A DNA stretch of 22,668 bases from positions 1 to 22,668 of the forward strand of contig JAKTTS010000244.1 in NCBI GenBank assembly GCA_030560485.1. The letters are read 5' to 3'. Below the pieces are notes generated by a model. That model saw nothing but the letters and a program-made list of their open reading frames with translations. It was not told the origin of the DNA and made no database searches. Position numbers and translations under genes: made by a program. Positions within the stretch are counted from its first letter, which is position 1. Each line of letters opens with the position of its first letter. Below are positions 15,966 through 22,668 of the stretch, one piece after another. Source of the stretch: Ascoidea tarda (nom. inval.). Lineage: Eukaryota > Ascomycota > Saccharomycetes > Ascoideales > Ascoideaceae.

Positions 15966-16193
15966 TTTAGGCCTGTTTTCTGTGCTTCTTCTGCTTCTTC
16001 TGTTTCTTTTGCTTCTTTTACCTCCGCTCAGAAGAGGCAAACTTCCGGAACATGACTTTCGGGCTGTTCACGTGCGGTCACCTGCCGGTTTTTTGAGGTG
16101 AAGAACTCTGATGCTGAAGCAGTTTCGTCTCTCACCTCTAACAACTTCTGCCACTGGCTACACGATCATTGAGGACCACAACTGTATCTGAAT
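15966..16193. promoter_or_regulatory. Divergent SPT4-SMT3 promoter
   Basis: Only 228 bases separate the two start codons. The SPT4 side (about 15970-16022) is a CTTCTG/CTTTTG-type pyrimidine-rich repeat. Next come TTCCGGAA, a perfect palindrome at 16043-16050 with the TTCnnGAA spacing of a minimal heat-shock element, and a CACGTG. No clear TATA box is seen, as is common for constitutive yeast genes. Confidence 0.6.
16069..16074. promoter_or_regulatory. CACGTG E-box
   Basis: CACGTG within TTCACGTGCGGTCAC, midway between SPT4 and SMT3. It matches the core bound by basic helix-loop-helix factors such as Cbf1. The factor in this species is unknown. Confidence 0.45.
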
Positions 16194-16496
16194 ATGTCTG
16201 AATCTGCTGCAGGAGCTTCTTCTGACGATAAGAAACCCGATGTCAAGCCTGACACCCACATCAACTTGAAAGTTAGCGATGGTTCCAGCGAAATATACTT
16301 CAAGATCAAGAGATCAACCCCAATGAAAAGACTAATGGAGGCCTTCTGCAAGAGACAAGGCAAAACTCTTGAGAGCTTGAGATTCTTGAGTGATGGTGAA
16401 CGAGTTGTCGCTGAAGACACTCCTGATTCTTTGGAATTGGAAGATGGAGACGTCATTGAGGCTCATCGTGAGCAAATTGGCGGTGCTGATTACTAG
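16194..16496 (+). CDS. SMT3: SUMO (ubiquitin-like modifier Smt3)
   Basis: Smt3 is conjugated to lysines of nuclear proteins such as PCNA and septins. The 100-residue precursor has a flexible charged N-terminus of about 20 residues, then the beta-grasp fold with [44 protein letters not shown] and [15 protein letters not shown]. The diglycine ends at residue 97 and is followed by Ala-Asp-Tyr, which a Ulp1-type protease would remove (S. cerevisiae has Ala-Thr-Tyr). VKPD near residue 17 resembles a sumoylation site, suggesting possible chain formation. Length and start agree with the family. I found no CTG codon and no intron. SPT4 is transcribed in the opposite direction from the same short promoter. 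Confidence 0.98.
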   Translation: MSESAAGASSDDKKPDVKPDTHINLKVSDGSSEIYFKIKRSTPMKRLMEAFCKRQGKTLESLRFLSDGERVVAEDTPDSLELEDGDVIEAHREQIGGADY

Positions 16497-16872
16497 TTTC
16501 TTTTTCTCTTAGTATCTTGATTTTTTTATAACCATTATATACTAGTTTTGTTGTGTTTTTTTACTTCTGAACAATTAAATTACACTGATTGAGTTAAAAG
16601 AAAAGGAAAAGGAGAAAAAAGAAAAAGAAAATACTTTATCTCGGTTTTTCCAGTCTATATCTTATAATATATATTTAGCAAATATCAATCTGTTTTTTTG
16701 TTTTGTAATCTGGTTTTGTTTTTTCCTGATCCCTTTCATGCTACTATTTCAATCAATTTTAACTGTATTTTTGTTTCTTGCTTATCACTACTTATAACCA
16801 CCTACAACTTGCAATCTACAATCAACTTCCAAACACCACCACTAATCGTACCAGTTCTATAATTTATATAAA
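16497..16872. other. Convergent 3' region between SMT3 and SFI1
   Basis: This 376-bp AT-rich spacer contains T-rich tracts after SMT3, a purine-rich stretch (AAAGGAAAAGG type) at about 16597-16630 and TATATATT near 16668-16676 that could act in 3'-end formation. No gene seen. Confidence 0.6.
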
Positions 16873-19800
16873 CTATTTATTTTGACTCTTTGAAAAAAAA
16901 ATCTTATTTCGATCAATCATTGGCGTAACATTGAAGCTTCGATTCATTTTCAGGCTTCCATTTGACTTATTTCGAAATGTTATTTCGCTAGCTCCTGTTC
17001 TATCAAATACATTATGATTGATGCTGCTATCGTTTGTAATTGGTGAATTAACATTATCAAACCCACTATTGGTTAGAATACTATTGTTATTCACCATTGT
17101 TCGAGAACTATTACCAACTTTCAATATAGAATCATTAGCGTTTCCTTTTCGATAATAATTCTTGAGCCCCTCAATTTTTTTGTTTTGTCGCAAAATCGAT
17201 CTTGGTGTCAAAGTCAAGCTTTTAGAAATATCTTTAAATCTGACTGTATTGTTAGGAGTCTTAGGTCTAAAATTATTCAAATTGGAATTAGAACGACTGT
17301 TATTATTGCTATTTTTCATGAAATTTAAACTGTTTTCCATTGCTGGCTTTGATGGACTGATATTTTTAATTTTATTGTTCAAATATGGTGTAGAGTGATA
17401 GGAATTAGATGAAACATGCCGAAACTGTTGTTTTAATCTGTTTTTTTTATCTTCAGTAGGTGAATGATTACCCTCACCATAATAATCATCATCATCGTCA
17501 TCATTATTCATCTCTTCCCCATTTATTTCACCCGGAATATCACCTAAAATCTCTTCTTTATCTCTCATTCTCTCTTTGTACCTTGCAATCCAAAGAGAAA
17601 ATAAACCTCTCAACTTGTTTTTATTCCATGTTTTCATAAGTCGCTTAAACGAATCGTTCTTTGCTCCAACTTTTACATATAATAATTTCCATTTCTTTAA
17701 ATATTTTTCAATTATTTGAAAATCAAATTCTTCTAAACGATAATTCAACTCTATCAAGAGTTCCCTTCTACTTAAAATGCAATTATAATATTTTTCAATC
17801 AATTGTTTATTGTAATGTTTTTGACTTTCGAATTCACCAATTTGATACCTGGCACTTTTAGAATACCATTGAAACATCACATCCTTTATCAATTGTTTAT
17901 TATAATACATTACAGTATAATAGTTCATTTCATATAGGTCTTCACTCTTGCTCTTCCATTTAATATAAAATTTTCGAATTGCTAATCTTTCCACCATTTT
18001 TTTCCTAAAAGTCAAAACCCAAATTTTCAAATAATAATCTTTTAATCGAAATTTTTTTTTGCTTTCAATTATTAATCTATTACTACCCAATTCTCGAGTT
18101 TTGTTAATAACATTATTTATCATCCGGTTTTTAAGAAAATTTTTTAAATAAATCATATCAGCTTGTTTTTTATCGTCTTGTAATTTTATGAAATGATTAT
18201 ACCAATAGTTATAATATCGTATTAATTTAAAATAATTACAAATTTGCAACGCCTTAGCATTATTTTCTAGTCGAGTTGTACATTTATTGACCCATATGCT
18301 ATATTTTTCCTGAATTATTTTTTTATTTGTTGATCTTATAATCATAGAGAAGGATTTATTTGTTTTCCATAATTGAAAATAATTTTTTAATAACTTGAAA
18401 TTATAATATTTATTTATTTGAAAATAAATAGATTTTAATCTCCATTGTTCAAAAATCTTTTTTTTCAAATTTTTGTTACAGTAAAAATTTGCTGCTAAAT
18501 TCAATACCAAAGAGTCATGCCAATTGTTAAAATACTTTTTTTTAAGGTTATAATTTAATGGACTTTTATTAAGATAATCACTTAAAAGTTTTCTTTCTCG
18601 AAATCTTTTCATTAAAATTTCATTAAAATAATATTTTTTTAAAATTAAATTAATATTATAAATAACTTTATTCTTAATTTTGACTAGTTTTAAATGATAT
18701 TTTAATTTTTCAAAATATTTTAATTTTAAGTTGAAATTCTTTTTTTCAACAAAATTTTTTCTTCTGATATTTAGTTGATTAGATTTATGAGCCCATTTGA
18801 TATAATAAGAGCCGGCAACAATAGCTAATTCAATTAATGCTACATCGTTATTCAACTTTTTAATTTTTTCAGATTTTGATTTCCAATTATTGAAATAGTA
18901 TTTTTGGAGATTTGAGTTTGATATATGGTTGAATTTTTTGATAGCTGAATTAATCTTATAGATTTGGTAAATCTTGTAAAAGTAGGATCTTTTTTTGGAT
19001 AAATTCAAGAGTTCAATACCCTCGATTTCAACGTTTTTATAAAAATTATATTTATCAGACCATCTAAATCTTAAAAATTTTTCCTTTAAAGATAATTGAT
19101 AGTGAAAGATAGAATTCATATTTAAGATTTGAATTTTTGAAAACCGGCTATGCCAATGAGAAAAATAAAATTTTAATAGGGTATAATTATAGTATTTGTT
19201 TGATATGAATTTTAATTTTTTTAATTTATTATATTTAAAATAAAAAGTCTTATAAAAATAAAAGACAGACATATTTTTTTTATGCGTTGATAAGTTTTTA
19301 GACAAAATGCAGGAATTTTTCCAATGATGATAAATTGGGGTTATTAATTTAAGATATTGATTATAATTAAAGATTGCTAATTTAATTGGTTTCGATAAAT
19401 GGTTAATGTTAACCTTTAATATATTATCAGATAGATTGTGAGAAGTTTTAGTATAATAAGAGATTGAAAATTTATTATCATCGATGCTTGTGGAAATAGA
19501 GGAACTAATTGTTGTATGATTATTGATGAACATTTCAGGGCTAGATAATAGGTTGTTTAAAAAAATTGAATCATAAGGATATATGTGAGCCAATAAATTT
19601 AAATTAAAAATTCTTGAAATGTATTGTAAATAAGCAGGCCAAGTTAATTGATTATTATCTTTAAATTTTTTTAAAAAATTAATCAAGTAGGAGACAATTT
19701 GATCTTGAATCGGATCAATAAAGGAATTCATTAAGATTAAAATATAAAAGTATAGGATTTCAGGAAATTCATGAATAGAGGTTGGATCTAAGTCAAGCTT

Positions 19801-20640
19801 AATGAAATAATATAATAGATCGCATATTTCTCTATAAAATGAAAGATCATTTTTATTTGGAATAAATAGAAATTTGACATCAACTTTTTCATTATTAGGA
19901 TAATTTTGATTATTGATATCACTATTGCTCAAGGATAGTTGATTGTGGTACCGAAATTGATCAAAGGATAACACTTTTGTCAATTTGCAGTTAAAATCAT
20001 TAATTAAAAATGGATATAAAGGCTTTTTGAATACCAATTGATTTTTTCTTGAATCGACATACTTGAGCTTGATTTTTTTGTCAACTGGACCTGGATTGCT
20101 ACGAAACCTTTGATTTCTCTGAAGAATAGAGCTTAAGAAAAGCTGTGGGCGATCTCTCTGAGTTTCCTGATTCTTTTTAATTGGTTGATTTTGTTGGGAC
20201 TCTTGATTCTGGTGATTTTGTTGATCCTGTTGGGAAATTGAATTGTCGGTACTTGTAGAAGCCATCAGCAGCTTTGGCAACTCCAGCAGCGAGACTCCAT
20301 TTCGCCCATCCAGCAGCTTCTCTTTGTCCAACTTCAAGATCTTCTGAAAACTGGAATCAATGATGTTTTTCTGAAACTCGCTTAGCTTCAAATCGCTTTT
20401 CTGGTCGCTGTAGTCATAGTCCAAGGGCTTTTTCACATCGTTTTGAGCATTTTTGTTCCTGGCAAGATACAAAAACCTGTCGTTGCGAATCAAGTCAGTG
20501 ATACCAGAGGCCTCAGTCTTGTTTCCACTTGTCTCCTTCACAGGGCCAGCGTCGTCTGAGCTCTTTCTCTCGTCCTCGTAGTTGATATAAGGCCCCAAAC
20601 CTTTCTCTGCTCTCTTCATCACTGGCGTCTTTTCCACCAT
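16873..20640 (-). CDS. SFI1: Sfi1, centrin-binding protein of the spindle pole body half-bridge
   Basis: Sfi1 is a long helix that binds centrin (Cdc31) and forms the half-bridge on which the new spindle pole body is built. From the ATG at 20640 the protein has 1,255 residues (946 in S. cerevisiae). Residues about 435-1020 contain some fifteen degenerate repeats of the Sfi1 type, each ending in a Trp followed by a basic or small residue, such as FNNWKSKSE, FEQWRLKS, FQLWKTNK and IKWKSKSE. The C-terminal 230 residues are disordered with several S/T-P sites (SPTED, STPYL, SPSKP, KTPNN, LTPRS, SPITN, VTPMI), matching the Cdk1-controlled tail of yeast Sfi1. The frame stays open to 20769 without another ATG, so 20640 is the first possible AUG. 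The first 150 codons or so are much GC-richer than the rest and hold six CTG codons. NOG2 lies upstream on the same strand, 236 bases away. Confidence 0.92.
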   Translation of the reverse strand: MVEKTPVMKRAEKGLGPYINYEDERKSSDDAGPVKETSGNKTEASGITDLIRNDRFLYLARNKNAQNDVKKPLDYDYSDQKSDLKLSEFQKNIIDSSFQKILKLDKEKLLDGRNGVSLLELPKLLMASTSTDNSISQQDQQNHQNQESQQNQPIKKNQETQRDRPQLFLSSILQRNQRFRSNPGPVDKKIKLKYVDSRKNQLVFKKPLYPFLINDFNCKLTKVLSFDQFRYHNQLSLSNSDINNQNYPNNEKVDVKFLFIPNKNDLSFYREICDLLYYFIKLDLDPTSIHEFPEILYFYILILMNSFIDPIQDQIVSYLINFLKKFKDNNQLTWPAYLQYISRIFNLNLLAHIYPYDSIFLNNLLSSPEMFINNHTTISSSISTSIDDNKFSISYYTKTSHNLSDNILKVNINHLSKPIKLAIFNYNQYLKLITPIYHHWKNSCILSKNLSTHKKNMSVFYFYKTFYFKYNKLKKLKFISNKYYNYTLLKFYFSHWHSRFSKIQILNMNSIFHYQLSLKEKFLRFRWSDKYNFYKNVEIEGIELLNLSKKRSYFYKIYQIYKINSAIKKFNHISNSNLQKYYFNNWKSKSEKIKKLNNDVALIELAIVAGSYYIKWAHKSNQLNIRRKNFVEKKNFNLKLKYFEKLKYHLKLVKIKNKVIYNINLILKKYYFNEILMKRFRERKLLSDYLNKSPLNYNLKKKYFNNWHDSLVLNLAANFYCNKNLKKKIFEQWRLKSIYFQINKYYNFKLLKNYFQLWKTNKSFSMIIRSTNKKIIQEKYSIWVNKCTTRLENNAKALQICNYFKLIRYYNYWYNHFIKLQDDKKQADMIYLKNFLKNRMINNVINKTRELGSNRLIIESKKKFRLKDYYLKIWVLTFRKKMVERLAIRKFYIKWKSKSEDLYEMNYYTVMYYNKQLIKDVMFQWYSKSARYQIGEFESQKHYNKQLIEKYYNCILSRRELLIELNYRLEEFDFQIIEKYLKKWKLLYVKVGAKNDSFKRLMKTWNKNKLRGLFSLWIARYKERMRDKEEILGDIPGEINGEEMNNDDDDDDYYGEGNHSPTEDKKNRLKQQFRHVSSNSYHSTPYLNNKIKNISPSKPAMENSLNFMKNSNNNSRSNSNLNNFRPKTPNNTVRFKDISKSLTLTPRSILRQNKKIEGLKNYYRKGNANDSILKVGNSSRTMVNNNSILTNSGFDNVNSPITNDSSINHNVFDRTGASEITFRNKSNGSLKMNRSFNVTPMIDRNKIFFSKSQNK

Positions 20641-20876
20641 CTCCACCTCTTTGTCTCCGTTTTCTGCCACCGGGTCGCGTCGCGTCGGGCCGCAAAACGG
20701 CTTTCGCGGAGTGGTCGCGGCAAGGAGCGCGTTTTCCGACTTATCGACAGAATTTCCCCATCTGGACAAATTTGTGAGCCTGCGTTCAAATGCAGAGCGC
20801 GTCCGTAGCTACGTATCGAAAACTCAGATTGTTCGGATTAGCCGAAATGGCATCTTATTACGTTTATGAGATTACT
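20641..20876. promoter_or_regulatory. Short NOG2-SFI1 spacer with GC-rich patch
   Basis: These 236 bases must hold the NOG2 3' end and the SFI1 promoter. The part next to SFI1 is GC-rich with several CGCG words, including AACGCGC on the SFI1 strand, close to the MBF (ACGCGT) cell-cycle core but not exact. No TATA box is seen. Confidence 0.45.
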
Positions 20877-22541
20877 CTAGTCATCAAATCCTTTCCACTC
20901 CTCTTCATCCTCTTCATCCTCTTCATCCTCTTCATCCTCTACTTCTTCCAGAGTGTTTACTGCACTCTGCTGACTTCCTTCACTCTGGGTCTGCACCTTT
21001 GTTTCAGCTGGCGACTGTGTGAGCTGCGTTTTTTGCTTCTTTGTATCGTCTTCCACAGATTCTCCATCTTCCAATTTTCTCTTTCTATTGGCAGAACTAT
21101 TTTCATCCTCTGGAGGAGGCACAAACCATGGGATTTTTCCCCTTAAAAAATCATTTATCACTTTAATTGCAACACCATGGAAATCAACTTCTCCACCTTT
21201 AAGCAATTTTCCTGCTTTTTTGCCAATTTTTTCCATAAATATTTTAGAATCATTATCCCAATCTTTAATCTCATAGGTTCTTTCTAAATGTGTTGTCTTG
21301 CATCTTTTCAATACGCCATCGATATATTGATCAGGGTTAGAAACATTTTCCACTCTTACTACACTTCTAAACAACAAATCTTCCTCGGTATCATTTAGCG
21401 ATGGGGGAACAATACCTGGACAATCAATTAAAAAAATTCTTTTTGTCAATGTGATATATTGCCAAACTTTAGTCTCCCCAGGAATTGGAGCAACTGTACA
21501 AACCTTTTTATTTCTTAATGTATTTATTATAGATGACTTACCCACATTTGGATATCCAATAAACCCAATTGAAATCTGTTTTCTATCCGAATGTAATTGA
21601 GAAAATTGTCTTAATAGCTGAATTAATGAACCCTTACCAAATGAATTCTTAATCGATGCATGAAATGCCAATGTGGGAAAGTCCTTAGATAAATGTTTTA
21701 CCCAAGCTGCTGCACACCATGTTGGAATTAAATCACATTTATTCAAAACAAAGATCAAATGTTTATGTGGTGTTTCCGTTTTCATATATCTTTCAACAGT
21801 TTTACAACGAGTACCCATGGGATCTCTTGCATCCAATACTTGAATAACAACATCTGATGAATCAATTACTTTGTATAATTCATTCCATATTCTCTTAGAT
21901 TGTCCTTTACTGAATATCGCATCTCTTGCTTCATTTGATAAATTTTCAAAATCATCATACTTATTCATTAATCCCAATGTTTGATTGATTTCAATTTTCT
22001 CTTGAAACGATTTATTATCTCCATCTGTTTGACTTATTAACTCATTTAAATCAGAAAACTTTAAATTACTATTTTTTTTACTCAATATCAAATTTTTTTT
22101 ACTATTATTATTGGGATCATTTTTGCTTTTAATATCATTAATCATTAAATCCTTTCTAGCCGTTGAATCGGGGTCAAAATTAATACTGTTGCTGTTTTCA
22201 TTCAACAAACTTAACGGCAATTTATTTCTCTTTAATAAAACATTATAACTATTGTTTTCTCCATTTAATTTAGAGTTAATCGCTTCTCTAAAATGATCTA
22301 AAGCATCTTGCGAAATAACTCTAGTATTATTAAACCATTTCCGATTTGGGTCAACTCTGGCAACAGGAATTTCTTTACTTTGTAATACTTTTGCATCTGC
22401 TTTATACATGTTTAATAATTTCGTCTTTTTAGCATTTCTATAAAAATTTTCACCTTTAACTTTGACATTAGAAAAATTTGGAGATTTTGATGAAGCATTC
22501 TCCCTTATTTTTCTGTTTTTCTCTTTTTTCAAATTCCCCAT
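20877..22541 (-). CDS. NOG2: Nucleolar GTPase Nog2, 60S ribosome assembly
   Basis: Nog2 (Nug2) is a circularly permuted GTPase that binds late nuclear pre-60S particles and blocks premature Nmd3 loading. From the ATG at 22541 the protein has 554 residues; three codons upstream lead only to a TTG. The basic N-terminal domain has [12 protein letters not shown] and [13 protein letters not shown], characteristic of the family. GTPase motifs appear in permuted order: G4 NKCD at 267-270, G1 GYPNVGKSS at 329-337, G2 PGET at 354-357 and G3 DCPG at 373-376. [12 protein letters not shown] near 470 is also conserved. The tail is Glu/Asp-rich, encoded by a nine-base repeat. The S. cerevisiae gene has an intron containing snoRNA snR191; this reading frame is uninterrupted. 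The one CTG codon I found is in the acidic tail. Confidence 0.98.
   Translation of the reverse strand: MGNLKKEKNRKIRENASSKSPNFSNVKVKGENFYRNAKKTKLLNMYKADAKVLQSKEIPVARVDPNRKWFNNTRVISQDALDHFREAINSKLNGENNSYNVLLKRNKLPLSLLNENSNSINFDPDSTARKDLMINDIKSKNDPNNNSKKNLILSKKNSNLKFSDLNELISQTDGDNKSFQEKIEINQTLGLMNKYDDFENLSNEARDAIFSKGQSKRIWNELYKVIDSSDVVIQVLDARDPMGTRCKTVERYMKTETPHKHLIFVLNKCDLIPTWCAAAWVKHLSKDFPTLAFHASIKNSFGKGSLIQLLRQFSQLHSDRKQISIGFIGYPNVGKSSIINTLRNKKVCTVAPIPGETKVWQYITLTKRIFLIDCPGIVPPSLNDTEEDLLFRSVVRVENVSNPDQYIDGVLKRCKTTHLERTYEIKDWDNDSKIFMEKIGKKAGKLLKGGEVDFHGVAIKVINDFLRGKIPWFVPPPEDENSSANRKRKLEDGESVEDDTKKQKTQLTQSPAETKVQTQSEGSQQSAVNTLEEVEDEEDEEDEEDEEEWKGFDD
20904..20939. repeat. Nine-base tandem repeat encoding the NOG2 acidic tail
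   Basis: Four exact copies of TTCATCCTC (GAGGATGAA on the coding strand), encoding repeated Glu-Asp-Glu near the C-terminus. Copy number is likely to vary between strains. Confidence 0.92.
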
Positions 22542-22647
22542 CTTGAACAATTATATCTCTATACAGGTATAATACGATAATACTAGAAATCAATTTTCTG
22601 AAAAAGCCTTCAAAAATTGTTTGTTTGAAACTGAAATATTATAAAGT

Positions 22648-22661
22648 TGAAAATTTTTTTT
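22648..22661. promoter_or_regulatory. RRPE-like element upstream of NOG2
   Basis: TGAAAATTTTTTTT about 110 bases before the NOG2 ATG resembles the ribosomal RNA processing element (TGAAAAATTTT) found before ribosome-biogenesis genes, with one A fewer. In such AT-rich DNA the match could be chance. The window ends seven bases further on, so a partner PAC motif cannot be assessed. Confidence 0.3.
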
Positions 22662-22668
22662 AAAACAA

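Noticed and set aside
15855-16040. 61-residue minus-strand frame as a separate gene
   Set aside because: Its middle is SPT4 exon 1; the upstream part is a CTTCTG-type repeat and the end reads into the intron.
20651-21146. Plus-strand frames antisense to SFI1 and NOG2
   Set aside because: They are shadows of the acidic-tail repeat and the GC-rich SFI1 start. The minus-strand genes are clearly recognised.
1-22668. Search for transposons, long terminal repeats, tRNA genes or CRISPR-like arrays
   Set aside because: I saw no terminal repeats with target duplications, no transposase or reverse transcriptase motif, no tRNA-like A/B boxes with a cloverleaf and no spaced repeat array.

Overview
The window is a compact, AT-rich, gene-dense stretch of nuclear DNA from an ascomycete budding yeast (Saccharomycotina). 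It carries eleven protein-coding genes. Ten are recognisable by family: the Ste12-pathway repressor Dig1/2, proteasome subunit beta-1 (PRE3), the 24 kDa subunit of mitochondrial complex I, the phosphoinositide phosphatase SAC1, enolase, the PP2C phosphatase PTC1, the elongation factor SPT4, SUMO (SMT3), the half-bridge protein SFI1 and the ribosome-assembly GTPase NOG2. The eleventh, near the left edge, is unrecognised. I see no mobile element, tRNA, rRNA or CRISPR. A complex I gene excludes the Saccharomycetaceae, which lost that complex. CTG codons are absent from every conserved domain I checked, which fits a yeast lineage with altered or ambiguous CUG decoding (for example Ascoidea, Saccharomycopsis or the CUG-Ser1 clade). 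Species is not determined.

Layout from left to right: AT-rich non-coding DNA (1-783); an unrecognised Asn-rich gene on the minus strand (784-1707), divergent from DIG1 (2596-4875) across a GC-rich promoter region; PRE3 (minus, 5256-5933) convergent with DIG1 and divergent from the complex I gene (6450-7220); SAC1 (7877-10045); enolase (10538-11848); a 1.15 kb repeat-containing gap; PTC1 (12999-15353); SPT4 (minus, 15570-15965, with a 60-nt intron that I reconstruct here) convergent with PTC1 and divergent from SMT3 (16194-16496); SFI1 (minus, 16873-20640); NOG2 (minus, 20877-22541).

The genes do not form one pathway. They are housekeeping and regulatory genes of the usual yeast kind: MAPK signalling (DIG1, PTC1), protein turnover and modification (PRE3, SMT3), energy metabolism (enolase, complex I), lipid signalling (SAC1), transcription elongation (SPT4), spindle pole body duplication (SFI1) and 60S ribosome assembly (NOG2).

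Notable features are: homopolymeric Asn and Asp/Asn tracts in many proteins, including an unusually long N-terminal extension and an in-domain insert in PTC1; sharp local GC-rich patches at promoters and adjoining gene ends; two exact Ste12-type elements in the DIG1 promoter; a palindromic double CCAAT box before the complex I gene; and CTG codons confined to variable or membrane segments. I did not find a convincing previously undescribed system. The most testable new points are the decoding question, the SPT4 intron and the DIG1 feedback architecture.
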